This document shows, piece after piece, positions 24,962 through 33,680 of a DNA stretch of 40,037 bases; positions within the stretch are counted from its first letter, which is position 1, and each line of letters opens with the position of its first letter. Origin of the DNA: an uncultured Spirochaetaceae bacterium (GTDB lineage: Bacteria; Spirochaetota; Spirochaetia; Sphaerochaetales; Sphaerochaetaceae); assembly GCA_944392935.1 (NCBI GenBank), contig CALXYI010000030.1, positions 1 to 40,037 on the forward strand, written 5' to 3'. Under the pieces are notes generated by a model, which did no database searches, was not told the origin of the DNA, and worked only from the letters and a program-made list of their open reading frames with translations. A program made the position numbers and the translations under genes.

Positions 24962-25985
24962 TGATAAGAAGCATGGACTTGGAAGGGGTATCAGTTCCTT
25001 GCTTGGCGGGGATTTTGACTTTGATGGACCAGTTGAGAATGTAATCAGCAAGACTACGGGTGCGACGGCGGCGCAGCCAAAGGAGAAAACCCCACGGAAA
25101 AAGGCAGCTGTCTCAAAAGGTAGTCAGTCAGGTACATCAGGCATAGTGATTCCTGAACCGGAAAAGGATGATCCGAACAGGATAAAAGCCATCCTTGTTC
25201 CGCTTGCCAATGTATCGCCCAATCCAAATCAGCCCAGAAAGGCCTTCAATCCTGAATCCATTGCCGAACTTGCTGCATCCATCAAGGAACAGGGGATTCT
25301 CCAGCCTCTTCTTGTCGAGGAGCTTGTTCCGGGCAAATACACCATCATAGCCGGGGAGAGAAGATTCCGTGCTGCCAGGGAAGCCGGACTTGAGCAGGTG
25401 CCTGTCATCATAAGGAAGCTTTCCGAAATCGAGCGCCTGCAGATGTCGCTCATCGAGAATATCCAGAGGGAGGATCTCAATCCTATCGAGGAAGCAGCTG
25501 CCTTCCAGTATCTCATACAGAGATCCCATATGACTCAGGAAGAGCTTGCAGAGAAAGTCGGCAAGTCACGCTCTGCCATTGCGAATTCACTGAGACTTCT
25601 TGGACTGAATGATTCAATCAAGGATGATGTGATCTCCGGAACGCTTACAGCGGGACATGCCCGGGCGTTATTATCCCTTGTGAATCCTTCTGATCAGAAC
25701 CTTCTCAGGGAAAAGATCCTTGAGGGAGATCTTTCTGTCCGTGAAGCGGAAAGGCTTGCTGATGAGTATAATAAAGGACACAAATTCATCCCGAAGAAGA
25801 AGGAAAGGAATGATGATCCTGAGATCTCGGAAGTAGTTGAGAAGTTTGTCTCTGCTGTTGGTGCCCGATGCGATATAAAGGGTTCGCTCAGCAAGGGACG
25901 GCTTACCATCAAATTCAGGTCACAGCAGGATCTGGAACGGATATACGGGCTCCTCAGCGGAGGAGAAGAGCTCTTCACTGAATGA
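24954..25985 (+). CDS. parB: Chromosome partitioning protein ParB/Spo0J
   Basis: 343 aa. A parS-binding CTPase clamp that loads at the centromere, spreads along DNA, recruits SMC and stimulates ParA. The N-terminal ParA-activating peptide is HGLGRGISSLLGG (near residue 6). A long charged linker follows, then the CTP-binding domain with the GERRFRAAREAG box (near 130) and ENIQREDLNPIEEA (near 163), the helix-turn-helix MTQEELAEKVGKSRSAIAN (near 187), and a C-terminal dimer domain. The start is GTG at 24954, set by an excellent AAAGGAGGTGA site; it overlaps parA. Two parS sites lie just upstream of the operon. Confidence 0.95.
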   Translation: MSSDKKHGLGRGISSLLGGDFDFDGPVENVISKTTGATAAQPKEKTPRKKAAVSKGSQSGTSGIVIPEPEKDDPNRIKAILVPLANVSPNPNQPRKAFNPESIAELAASIKEQGILQPLLVEELVPGKYTIIAGERRFRAAREAGLEQVPVIIRKLSEIERLQMSLIENIQREDLNPIEEAAAFQYLIQRSHMTQEELAEKVGKSRSAIANSLRLLGLNDSIKDDVISGTLTAGHARALLSLVNPSDQNLLREKILEGDLSVREAERLADEYNKGHKFIPKKKERNDDPEISEVVEKFVSAVGARCDIKGSLSKGRLTIKFRSQQDLERIYGLLSGGEELFTE

Positions 25986-26000
25986 TAAAGGAAATCAGAA

Positions 26001-26951
26001 ATGGATAAGGAAAAACTCAAAGACGGAATCTATGCATTGATGAATACGGAAAAAGGAGACATCCTCCTTGAACTCGACTATAAGCGCTGCCCTATGACGA
26101 CCTGCAATTTCATCGGGCTTGCAGAAGGGACCCTCAATATCGAGAACGGAGGAATCCCTTTCTATGATGGCCTCAGCTTCCATCGTGTCATAAAGGATTT
26201 CATGATACAGGGAGGATGTCCTAAGGGTGATGGCACAGGCGGCCCAGGATACAGATTCCCTGATGAATTCCATCCTGAGCTGAAACATGATGGCCCCGGT
26301 GTGCTTTCCATGGCCAATGCAGGCCCTGGTACAAATGGCAGCCAGTTCTTCATAACCCATGTAGCGACTCCATGGCTTGATGGAAAGCATACTGTTTTCG
26401 GACACGTCCTTGAGGGCCAGGATGTCGTGAACAGCATCGAGCAGGGTGACAGGATAAATAAGGTCGAGATCATCCGTGTCGGAAAGGAGGCAGAGTCCTT
26501 CGATACTTCTGGCGAAGCTTTTGCGACATACTGCGATGAAGTCGAGGCAAGGCATCAGAAAGCGCTGAAGGAAGCACGGAAGAGGATCGAGCAGGAAATC
26601 GACAACAGATATCCGAATGCGGAGATTACCAATACCGGGTTAAGGTATATTGTAACTAAGAAAGGCTCCGGTTCTGAATCCCCTAAGTATGGACAGAGCG
26701 TCACGGTGCACTATCAGGGATCGCTTCTCAATGGCAAGATCTTCGATTCATCGCTTATAAGGAAGCAGCCTGCGAAGTTCTCGATCGGGCAGGTGATCGA
26801 AGGCTGGAACGAGGCTCTGATGACTATGAAGAAGGGAGAGAAGAGGACTCTCATCATTCCTCCAGAGCTTGGATACGGAGAATATGGATATCCTGGGGTC
26901 ATCCCGCCTGATTCATTCCTCGTCTTCGATGTGGAGCTCCTTGATTTCTGA
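26001..26951 (+). CDS. Dual peptidyl-prolyl isomerase: cyclophilin-FKBP fusion
   Basis: 316 aa with two unrelated proline-isomerase domains. Residues about 8-170 are a cyclophilin: [13 protein letters not shown] holds the catalytic Arg, [10 protein letters not shown] the core strand, and [11 protein letters not shown] the Trp that binds cyclosporin in sensitive forms. A charged helical linker (about 170-210) leads to an FKBP domain (about 210-316) with [12 protein letters not shown], the FKBP core [12 protein letters not shown], and [11 protein letters not shown]. There is no signal peptide, so it should fold proteins in the cytoplasm. Dual-family immunophilins of this cyclophilin-first order are known from Treponema denticola. 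It follows parB by 15 nt and overlaps radA as TGATG, so it is part of the parA-parB-radA transcript. Confidence 0.94.
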   Translation: MDKEKLKDGIYALMNTEKGDILLELDYKRCPMTTCNFIGLAEGTLNIENGGIPFYDGLSFHRVIKDFMIQGGCPKGDGTGGPGYRFPDEFHPELKHDGPGVLSMANAGPGTNGSQFFITHVATPWLDGKHTVFGHVLEGQDVVNSIEQGDRINKVEIIRVGKEAESFDTSGEAFATYCDEVEARHQKALKEARKRIEQEIDNRYPNAEITNTGLRYIVTKKGSGSESPKYGQSVTVHYQGSLLNGKIFDSSLIRKQPAKFSIGQVIEGWNEALMTMKKGEKRTLIIPPELGYGEYGYPGVIPPDSFLVFDVELLDF

Positions 26952-28309
26952 TGAAGGAAATCACCGTAAGGTATGTATGCCGTGAATGCGGGCACATAGA
27001 GAGCAAATGGAACGGCCGCTGCCCTGAATGCGGCAGCTGGAACAGCTTCGAGGAGGAGAAGTCCGTGCTTCCCCTGAAGGGCAAGGCTGATCAGCAGCCT
27101 GTCATGGATGGGGCGGTACGCCGGCTCTCTGAGGTTCCGTATGAGAGATCCATGCGGGTCTCCTCAGGCATCGATGAGCTCGACAGGGTCCTTGGAGGGG
27201 GCGTGATGAAGCCTTCCTCCGTGCTTGTCGGGGGAGAGCCTGGAATAGGCAAGAGCACCATAATGATCCAGATGCTCAGCCATCTGAGCGGGGATGGAGA
27301 TGTTCTTTATGTATCCGGGGAGGAATCTCCTTCGCAGGTAAGGATGCGTGCAGAGCGCCTTTCCCTCAGGTCTGACAGGATCTCCATCTTCTGCGATACG
27401 AGGCTTGAGGTCCTTTCGGAGACTATCGAAAGGATGAAGCCTCAGTATATCGTGGTGGATTCCCTCCAGACGATATATAGCTCCTCCATCGCTTCCATGG
27501 CTGGCTCGCCTAACCAGATCAAGGCGGGCTGCATGGAGCTGTCCCTCCTTGCGAAGAAGCTGGATGCTTCCATCTTCTTCATCGGCCATATAACGAAGGA
27601 CGGTACCATAGCAGGCCCGAAGCTGGCAGAGCATATCGTGGATACGGTGCTCTATTTCGAGAGCGCCGAGAATGGCGTGAGGCTTCTGAGGGCGAGCAAG
27701 AACAGATTCGGGTCCGTAGATGAGATCGGGCTCTTCACGATGGATGCTGACGGACTCCATGGCATGAAGGATCCTTCCTCTGTGTTCCTCTCCTCAAGAT
27801 CCGGGGAAACGCTGCCATCCGGCATAGCATTCACTTCCGCAGTGGAAGGCAGCCGTACATTCGCTGTGGAGATCCAGGCTCTCGTTGTCCCCGCCAAATC
27901 CGGATACCAGAGGATATATTCCGACAGGATAGATTCCGCCAGGGTCAGCCGCGTGGCAGCGATTCTCCAGAAGCATGCCGGACTTGATCTTTCCGATCAG
28001 GATATCTACGTGAATGTGGCCGGTGGTATCAGGCTTTCCGAGGTCTCCATAGAGCTGGCCCTTGCACTCGCGCTGTACAGCTCGAAGGAGGATAAAGCGC
28101 TGCCGGGTGATCTTGCTGCCTTCGGGGAGCTTTCCCTTGCCGGGGAAGTGCGTCCCGTGGCATTTTCCGTACGGAGGATGAAGAGCCTCTCCGATATGGG
28201 CTTCAGGAAGGTTCTCTCCACAGAAAATAAGGCATCATCACAAATAATGGCAATCGGCGTGGACAATATAAAAGCCGCATTGATAGCGGCTTTCAGCAGA
28301 AGGAAATAG
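26951..28309 (+). CDS. radA: DNA repair protein RadA
   Basis: 452 aa RecA-like ATPase that promotes branch migration and helicase loading at recombination intermediates. An N-terminal zinc finger (CRECGHIESKWNGRCPEC, residues 9-26), Walker A GGEPGIGKST (near 94), Walker B QYIVVDSLQT (near 160), the RadA-specific KNRFG (near 250), and a C-terminal Lon-protease-like domain (from about 280, VNVAGGIRLSEVSIELALAL), which lacks proteolytic activity in this family. It overlaps the upstream isomerase gene by one base. Its last codons contain a hairpin that may work as a terminator in both directions. Confidence 0.96.
   Translation: MKEITVRYVCRECGHIESKWNGRCPECGSWNSFEEEKSVLPLKGKADQQPVMDGAVRRLSEVPYERSMRVSSGIDELDRVLGGGVMKPSSVLVGGEPGIGKSTIMIQMLSHLSGDGDVLYVSGEESPSQVRMRAERLSLRSDRISIFCDTRLEVLSETIERMKPQYIVVDSLQTIYSSSIASMAGSPNQIKAGCMELSLLAKKLDASIFFIGHITKDGTIAGPKLAEHIVDTVLYFESAENGVRLLRASKNRFGSVDEIGLFTMDADGLHGMKDPSSVFLSSRSGETLPSGIAFTSAVEGSRTFAVEIQALVVPAKSGYQRIYSDRIDSARVSRVAAILQKHAGLDLSDQDIYVNVAGGIRLSEVSIELALALALYSSKEDKALPGDLAAFGELSLAGEVRPVAFSVRRMKSLSDMGFRKVLSTENKASSQIMAIGVDNIKAALIAAFSRRK
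28271..28293. terminator. Bidirectional hairpin terminator at the radA/traB junction
   Basis: A perfect 8-bp stem (AAAGCCGC at 28271-28278, GCGGCTTT at 28286-28293) with a 7-nt loop, lying within the last codons of radA. On the minus strand it is followed by TATATTG and the stem ends in TTT, so it can end the traB transcript antisense to radA; on the plus strand the T tail is weak. Confidence 0.55.
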
Positions 28310-28326
28310 CGATTAGTAAGCCCGTC

Positions 28327-29517
28327 TTATATTCTGGCTATCAGCAATGGGAAGGCTACGAATGTGCCGAGCATGCTCCCTATCGAGCTGAGGAAGAAGA
28401 CCAGAAGGCAGTGCAGTATCCTGTTGCTGTACCATCCCTTCAGATGCATCGCATCATCGTTCAGATGCTCGAAATCCCTGACTTTAGGCTTCCTGAATGT
28501 AGCTTCGAGGATACCGCCAAGCATCCCTACGCCAAGGACAGGATTCAGGGCGAAGAAAGGGGAAGTGATGGCACAGGCAAGCATATTCAGCGGGTGCGCG
28601 CATGCTATGGCGCTTGTGATGAATGTACCGCATGCATTCACGATCACCCAGTAGAGGAATGTCCTCAGCCCCTGATCCCATCCATTTGCGGCAATGCCTA
28701 TCACAAGCAGGAGCACGATGAGCGAGGGAATCAGGAATTCGGCGGCCCGCCCCCAGCCCTTCTTCTTCGGAACCGTATCGAGCTCTTCCGTGGATTTCAC
28801 CGCAGAGCCGCTTTCGAGCTTCTCGAAGTTCGCCAGTATCCCCTTGGTATGACCGGCACCTATCACGGCGACCTTGCGTCTGCCGGGAGCATTGTAGATC
28901 TTCGTCGCAAGGTATGTGTCCCTTTCGTCTATAAGGACTTCCTTGACCGAAGGGAGATCCTTTGCGACTTCATTGAGCATCCCTTCCAGCGTTTCCTGGT
29001 TCTTCAGCTCCTCAAGCTCTTCCGGGGTTATCTCCTCATCGGAGAATGCGGCGGAGATCAGGGTGCCCAGGAGCTTGCATTTGTTCCACAGGCTGCTCTT
29101 CGCCCATGCACGCCTGAATGTGGTCTGTATTTCCCTGTCGCATAGCGATACAGGGATACCTTTCTCATCGGCGAGCTTCGCTGCTCCGAGTATCTCATCG
29201 CCTGGATTCGCTCCGGTCTCCGCTCCGAGCTTCCTCTGGAAGGAGGCAAGCGCGGTATTGGCAAGGAGAAGGAAGCCTTTCCCTTCCCTGAACACCTTCC
29301 TGATATCCATATCCTCCCAGTTCCTGTTTCCGGCCTTGCTTGCCATCCTTGAGGCATCAAGCTCTATGCAGACCCTGTCGGGATTCTCCTCTGATATGAT
29401 TGATGCGACTTCCTCCACGCTGTTCCTTGATACATGGGCAGTTCCGATGAGGAAGACCACCGAACCATCCTGGAATGCAATGCGATGGTATGTGTCGCTT
29501 ATTTTCTCGACTTGCAT
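28327..29517 (-). CDS. TraB/PrgY-family membrane protein
   Basis: 396 aa. Family members are predicted metal-dependent proteins related to TIKI; enterococcal TraB/PrgY reduces pheromone activity, but in most bacteria the role is unknown. The N-terminal soluble domain holds the two hallmark motifs, LIGTAHVSRNSVEEV (near residue 22) and VAVIGAGHTKGI (near 215). The C-terminal part (from about 255) has several hydrophobic segments, including a Gly-rich GVGMLGGILEATFRKP, and ends in a membrane helix. The start at 29517 (MQVEKISDTYHRI) matches family starts; the longer in-frame start at 29571 is not used. No ribosome site; a -10-like TATACT lies 6 nt upstream. It converges on radA with 17 nt between stops. 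Confidence 0.85.
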   Translation of the reverse strand: MQVEKISDTYHRIAFQDGSVVFLIGTAHVSRNSVEEVASIISEENPDRVCIELDASRMASKAGNRNWEDMDIRKVFREGKGFLLLANTALASFQRKLGAETGANPGDEILGAAKLADEKGIPVSLCDREIQTTFRRAWAKSSLWNKCKLLGTLISAAFSDEEITPEELEELKNQETLEGMLNEVAKDLPSVKEVLIDERDTYLATKIYNAPGRRKVAVIGAGHTKGILANFEKLESGSAVKSTEELDTVPKKKGWGRAAEFLIPSLIVLLLVIGIAANGWDQGLRTFLYWVIVNACGTFITSAIACAHPLNMLACAITSPFFALNPVLGVGMLGGILEATFRKPKVRDFEHLNDDAMHLKGWYSNRILHCLLVFFLSSIGSMLGTFVAFPLLIARI

Positions 29518-29529
29518 GCAATGAGTATA
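29518..29529 (-). promoter_or_regulatory. Possible -10 of traB adjacent to the start codon
   Basis: TATACT (29529-29524, minus strand) ends 6 nt before the ATG at 29517. No Shine-Dalgarno sequence and only a weak -35 are visible. Confidence 0.4.
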
Positions 29530-29537
29530 ACCAAGCT

Positions 29538-29969
29538 TCACCCTGTGGGGAAGAGAAGCTGCATCACGCACTCCAGGATGCTCTCCTTGTAGAGCCTTGC
29601 GAATACGGTTCCGCTGCTTCTTGTCGCATAGGGCAGGATGAGGCGCATCAGATCCTTCTCATCCGGTATGAAGGGAAGCTGCTCGAATAGGTATATGCCT
29701 GCGGGAATCTGGAAATCCTCATCTTCCTTCCTTCCGAGGACGCCACCTGATTCGATTATCCTCTTCTCCTCCTCCGAGTATCCCTCCCTTTCGCCGGAGG
29801 CAATGCGCTCTGCCGTGAGCAGCTCGTTCGAATAGGAGTATGAGAAGAGGACCGCCGCATCATATCCGGGAGCGGCCTTGTCGGCTTTTGCCCTGGCTTC
29901 ATCGAGGGAATAGGATGTGCTGCGGTAGTATATAGGCGATGATAATGTGAGTCTTATCGATCTGTTCAT
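29538..29969 (-). CDS. Hypothetical protein
   Basis: 143 aa, family not recognised. It is mixed in charge and has no signal peptide or membrane helix. Features: a Ser/Tyr-rich start (MNRSIRLTLSSPIYYRS), a segment PGYDAAVLFSYSYSNELL, an acidic middle (GEREGYSEEEKRIIESG), and FEQLPFIPDEKDLMRLILPY towards the end. It lies 34 nt after the pepD stop, with a GC-rich hairpin between them and no ribosome site at the ATG, so its expression is hard to predict. Codon use resembles that of the neighbours, which supports it being a real gene. The stop is 20 nt before the traB start. Confidence 0.6.
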   Translation of the reverse strand: MNRSIRLTLSSPIYYRSTSYSLDEARAKADKAAPGYDAAVLFSYSYSNELLTAERIASGEREGYSEEEKRIIESGGVLGRKEDEDFQIPAGIYLFEQLPFIPDEKDLMRLILPYATRSSGTVFARLYKESILECVMQLLFPTG

Positions 29970-29976
29970 GCATCAT

Positions 29977-30000
29977 GCGCGGGGATTGCTCCCCGCGTTT
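29977..30000. terminator. GC-rich hairpin between pepD and the hypothetical gene
   Basis: CGCGGGGA (29978-29985) pairs with TCCCCGCG (29990-29997) around a TTGC loop. The T run (TTT) lies on the plus-strand side, away from the direction of pepD. On the minus strand there is no T tail, so it may be a stabilising 3' hairpin or a structure that limits translation of the next gene rather than a full terminator. Confidence 0.45.
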
Positions 30001-30003
30001 CCC

Positions 30004-31431
30004 TTATTTCAGCATCGGAAGGAGCTTCTTGACGAATTCCGCCATCCTTTCGCTCGAAGCGACATCTGCTTTCTCGTTCACCGAATGGACATCCTTTATA
30101 TCCGGTCCGATCGATATCGATTCCATGCCCGGGATGATGGAATTGATGATACCGCATTCCAGCCCGGCATGTATCGCTGTGACCACGCTCTTCCTTCCGG
30201 TTATCTTCCTGTAGGCAGCAGCGGTCTCCTTCGCAAGCTTCGATGATGGGTCCGGTGCCCATGATGGATACTCGCCTCCGGCCTTCGCCTTGAATCCGAA
30301 GCCTTCTGCAAGCGTCAGGATCTCATATCCGAGAGCCATCTTCCTCGAGTCGGTATTGCTCCTGACGGAGAAGATGGCATACAGCCTGTCATTCTCGATA
30401 GTGACGATGGCAAGATTGTCGGAAGTCTCCACTATGCCGCTTATGGATGTGCTCATATTCCTCACTCCATACGGTGCTGTGAAGAGGAAGTCCGCGATCT
30501 TCCTGCTCTTCTTGCGCTTTATCACGGCAATGGGAGCTTCCGTCTTTTCCGCTTCTATCGTGATCCCCGGATCCGATACCGCATATTCCGCCTTGAGCTC
30601 TTCCTGCAGCGTTCTTGCCTGCGAGATGGCCGCATCGGGGTCCGAGACGGTGATCACGGCTTCGGCAGAGGAGGGTATGACATTCCTTCTCGTGCCGCCT
30701 GAGATAGATGCGATCTGGAATGATGGCAGCCTGTTCAGGAACCTTGCCAGGACATGTATCGCATTTGCCCTTTCCTTGTGGATCTCCCCTCCGCTGTGGC
30801 CGCCCAGCAGGCCGCTGACCCTTATCCTCAGCGCAGTGCCGTCCGGCTTTTCATAGCGGAGCCTGATCGATGTGTCGATATCAAGGCCGCCGGCACAGCC
30901 GATGAAAATGAGGCCTTCCTCCTCGCTGTCGAGGTTGATGAGCCTCCTTGCCGTGATCCTGCTGGCATCGATGCCATATGCGCCACCGAGGCCCGTTTCC
31001 TCCTCGACGGTGATTATCGCCTCGAGCGGGCCATGCTCCGCTTCAGGATCGGACAGTATATCCAGGATCATCGCGATGCCGAGCCCGTCATCGGCTCCGA
31101 GCGACGTGTCCTTTGCATATACGCTTATTCCATCGGTGGATATGCTGATAGGATCCGATGAGAAGTCATGGGCCGAACCTTCCTTCTTCACGCAGACCAT
31201 GTCCATGTGTGCCTGGAGAGCGACGGCAGGGAGCTTCTCGAAGCCCGCAGTCGCAGGCGTGCGCATATATACATTCCCCTTCCTGTCCGAAGAGGCCTCT
31301 ATCCTGTTCTCCTCCGCCCATGAGAGGAGGTACTTCCTTATTCCTTCTTCATTCCCCGATTCCCTGGGTATCCTGGAGATGTCGGAGAATATCTTCCAGA
31401 GCCTCTTATTGCTCAGCTTGCTGTACCACAT
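30004..31431 (-). CDS. pepD: Aminoacyl-histidine dipeptidase (PepD, peptidase M20)
   Basis: 475 aa cytosolic zinc dipeptidase with broad specificity (carnosinase-like). Zinc-site motifs: LQAHMDMV (His, near residue 78), KDTSLGADDGLGIAM (bridging Asp, near 110), TVEEETGLGGA (catalytic Glu pair, near 140), LINLDSEEEG (near 170), and HAGLECGII near the C-terminus. A lid/dimerisation domain sits in between. The start at 31431 has GGAGG upstream and overlaps the nagA 3' end by 19 nt; the longer in-frame extension is antisense to nothing and lies in the nagA gene in another frame. It would release free amino acids from imported dipeptides. Confidence 0.94.
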   Translation of the reverse strand: MWYSKLSNKRLWKIFSDISRIPRESGNEEGIRKYLLSWAEENRIEASSDRKGNVYMRTPATAGFEKLPAVALQAHMDMVCVKKEGSAHDFSSDPISISTDGISVYAKDTSLGADDGLGIAMILDILSDPEAEHGPLEAIITVEEETGLGGAYGIDASRITARRLINLDSEEEGLIFIGCAGGLDIDTSIRLRYEKPDGTALRIRVSGLLGGHSGGEIHKERANAIHVLARFLNRLPSFQIASISGGTRRNVIPSSAEAVITVSDPDAAISQARTLQEELKAEYAVSDPGITIEAEKTEAPIAVIKRKKSRKIADFLFTAPYGVRNMSTSISGIVETSDNLAIVTIENDRLYAIFSVRSNTDSRKMALGYEILTLAEGFGFKAKAGGEYPSWAPDPSSKLAKETAAAYRKITGRKSVVTAIHAGLECGIINSIIPGMESISIGPDIKDVHSVNEKADVASSERMAEFVKKLLPMLK

Positions 31432-32549
31432 ACTATGCCTCCGTTGATTATAGTGAATCTTATTCTGAGATCGCTGTCCATTACAACAAGATCGGCTTTG
31501 AGTCCATTCCCGATCCTGCCCCTGTCTGACAGGCCGTATACCGCTGCCGGCGTTGATGAGGTGAGGGCAGCTGCCTCCGGAACCGTGAATCCCCATCCTA
31601 TGAGATTCCTGAAGGCCTTTGCCATTGTCAGCGAGGAACCCTGGATGATCCCGTCTCCGGATACCCACATGCCGCCGCACATCCTGACAGCCTTCCCGTT
31701 CGCTTCCGTCTTTCCCTCTTCCAGCCCTGCAGGCCTGATGGCATCCGACACCGCCGCGATCCTGCCGCATCCCATTGCCTTCACAGCGAAGCGCAGGAAG
31801 GCAGGGTGCACATGGTGCCCATCCGGGATCATCTCCGCAGTCATATCCTGGCTGAAGAGGATGCATCCAGCGGCACCAGGCTCCCTCTGATGGATTGCAG
31901 GCATCGCATTGAAGAGGTGCGCAGCATGATGGATCCCCAGCCTCCTACCGCGCTCGGCTTCATCATAGGAGGCTTTGGTATGTCCCATCAGGAGCACTAT
32001 CCCATGCTCAGAGGCCATTGCAGCAAGCTCTTCGATGCCGCTGATCTCAGGAGCGCATGTCATTGCCTTCACCAGCCCCTTCCCCGCTTCTATCAGCGAG
32101 AGCATCATGTCCTTTGAGAAGGGGATGCACATGCTTCTGTCCTGTGCGCCTGCCGCATCGGGGGAGATGAATGGCCCTTCGATGTGTATGCCGGCTATCC
32201 TGGCTCCTCCCTCGCTTCCTGCAGCACCGGCAATCGCCCTGATGTTCCTTGCCATCGTATCAGGGGAGGCGGCATAGACAGTGGGGAAGAATGATGTCAC
32301 GCCGTACCCTGCCAGAACCCTGGAGAGCGCGATGATGGAAGAGGCCTGGCCATCTTCCGTGCCGTATCCTCCTGTTCCATGTATGTGTGTGTCAATGAAG
32401 CCGGGAACGGCGATCAGGCCCTTTCCGTCAAGCTCCATGCATTTCCCCCTGGGGGAAAGGTCGGAGAAAAGCCCCTCCGATACTGCGATATCGCATCGAC
32501 GGCATTCCATGCCGATCACTGCATCGATGTCCCGTATGATGAGATCCAT
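31413..32549 (-). CDS. nagA: N-acetylglucosamine-6-phosphate deacetylase
   Basis: 378 aa amidohydrolase-superfamily enzyme that converts N-acetylglucosamine 6-phosphate into glucosamine 6-phosphate and acetate, for amino-sugar catabolism and cell-wall recycling. Seen: VPGFIDTHIHGTGGYGTED (near residue 50), IHIEGPFISPDAAGAQD with the metal-binding Glu (near 123), LLMGHTKASYDEA (near 188), HLFNAMPAIHQREPG (near 212), and the catalytic Asp in IAAVSDAIRPAG (near 265). It leads the nagA-pepD(-hypothetical) operon and is divergent from the lipid kinase. A weak TAGCAT hexamer ends 6 nt before the ATG. No nagB lies in the window. Confidence 0.94.
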   Translation of the reverse strand: MDLIIRDIDAVIGMECRRCDIAVSEGLFSDLSPRGKCMELDGKGLIAVPGFIDTHIHGTGGYGTEDGQASSIIALSRVLAGYGVTSFFPTVYAASPDTMARNIRAIAGAAGSEGGARIAGIHIEGPFISPDAAGAQDRSMCIPFSKDMMLSLIEAGKGLVKAMTCAPEISGIEELAAMASEHGIVLLMGHTKASYDEAERGRRLGIHHAAHLFNAMPAIHQREPGAAGCILFSQDMTAEMIPDGHHVHPAFLRFAVKAMGCGRIAAVSDAIRPAGLEEGKTEANGKAVRMCGGMWVSGDGIIQGSSLTMAKAFRNLIGWGFTVPEAAALTSSTPAAVYGLSDRGRIGNGLKADLVVMDSDLRIRFTIINGGIVCGTAS

Positions 32550-32603
32550 ACCGGAATGCTATCATCATGAGGGAAGAAAGGGCAGTGCATCTGCGATTCC
32601 ATA

Positions 32604-32633
32604 TTGAGCGGAACCGCTTTTTAGGTGGATAAT
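32604..32633 (+). promoter_or_regulatory. Possible lipid-kinase promoter adjacent to the start codon
   Basis: -35 TTGAGC (32604-32609), 18-nt spacer, -10 GATAAT (32628-32633), then exactly 6 nt to the ATG at 32640. Confidence 0.5.
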
Positions 32634-32639
32634 GGATGC

Positions 32640-33566
32640 ATGCTGCAGAAGGATATCCTCCTTATCATCAACCCTAATGCCTCCAAGGGTAAGGGAAGGC
32701 ATCGTGCCCATGAGATCCGCGAGCTTCTTGCCGGGTATGGAAGGGCTTGCACTGTAGCATATACGAGGGAGCCCGGGCATGCCAGGAATCTTGCCAGGCG
32801 AGGGGCTTCCTATGGTTATCGCGTGATAGTCGCGGCCGGGGGCGACGGTACCGTGAATGAGGTCCTGAACGGTATAATGCATTCAGGCGTCAGCGGGATA
32901 AGCATGGGGATAATACCGATAGGGCGAGGCAATGATTTCGCATGGATGGCCGGGATTCCCTCCAATGCCGCAGAGGCAGCCAGGGTGATTGCTCTGTCCG
33001 AGCCGCGTCCGGTTGATGCAGGGGTATGCATCAGCCCTGAGCATCCCGATGGCATGTACTTCCTCAACGGCACCGGATTCGGCTTCGAGCCGATGGTGGA
33101 TTTCAGGGCGATGGGATACAGGCATCTCAATGGCATGCTCAGCTATGCTGTGGCCTTCCTCTATATCCTTCGCCACCCGCCGAAGGCCTGCCATGTCAGC
33201 ATGGAGATCGATGGCAGCACCGTCAGCGTCGAGACACAGCAGATATCAGTCTGCAACGGGCGCAGGATGGGATCCGCCTTCATAATGGCTCCGATCGCGC
33301 TCATCGATGACGGCAAGCTGGATGTGATGTTCACCAACCATCCCCTTGAGCGGATGGGGCTCGTGAAGGCTGTCGCGGCGTTCTTCAGGGGGAAGCAGAC
33401 CACCGAAAGCCAGCTGTTCACATACCTCAGGGCAAGCAGGATATCGATAGAATCCTCCGGCGATCTTCCCGTGCATTGCGATGGCGAGGTGTTCACTGCG
33501 GCCGGCCGGGTATTCACTCTCCGCGTACTGCCCGGCGCGCTGTCCCTGATACAGCCGCGCCCATGA
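32640..33566 (+). CDS. Diacylglycerol/lipid kinase, YegS/DagK family
   Basis: 308 aa. A soluble or membrane-associated kinase that phosphorylates diacylglycerol or related lipids, recycling lipid for phospholipid synthesis. It has the nucleotide-binding LLIINPNASKGKGR (near residue 8), the catalytic-domain AAGGDGTVNEVLNGI (near 65), PIGRGNDFAW (near 98), and the C-terminal beta-sandwich with LPVHCDGEVF. The start is ATG 32640; an in-frame GTG at 32625 would add five residues, and AGGTGG upstream could serve as a weak ribosome site. Lgt consumes phosphatidylglycerol and DgkA-type enzymes recycle lipid products, but a direct link here is not shown. Confidence 0.9.
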   Translation: MLQKDILLIINPNASKGKGRHRAHEIRELLAGYGRACTVAYTREPGHARNLARRGASYGYRVIVAAGGDGTVNEVLNGIMHSGVSGISMGIIPIGRGNDFAWMAGIPSNAAEAARVIALSEPRPVDAGVCISPEHPDGMYFLNGTGFGFEPMVDFRAMGYRHLNGMLSYAVAFLYILRHPPKACHVSMEIDGSTVSVETQQISVCNGRRMGSAFIMAPIALIDDGKLDVMFTNHPLERMGLVKAVAAFFRGKQTTESQLFTYLRASRISIESSGDLPVHCDGEVFTAAGRVFTLRVLPGALSLIQPRP

Positions 33567-33646
33567 GCGGCGCATGATAATCACTCAGAACACTATTCCT
33601 GTCTTATTTCCTTGAATAGCAATGGAAAAGAGCAAAAAATTTCCGT

Positions 33647-33675
33647 TTGACTTCCTCCGCTACCTCTTGTAATAT
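33647..33675 (+). promoter_or_regulatory. Promoter of the glycoside hydrolase gene
   Basis: -35 TTGACT (33647-33652), 17-nt spacer, -10 TAATAT (33670-33675). The GTG start codon comes 5 nt later, so the mRNA would be leaderless or nearly so. Confidence 0.65.
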
Positions 33676-33680
33676 GTATA

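Noticed and set aside
31432..31866. Extended N-terminus for PepD
   Set aside because: The added 145 residues lie in another frame of nagA, are Gly/Arg/Cys-rich without family similarity, and a good ribosome site precedes 31431.
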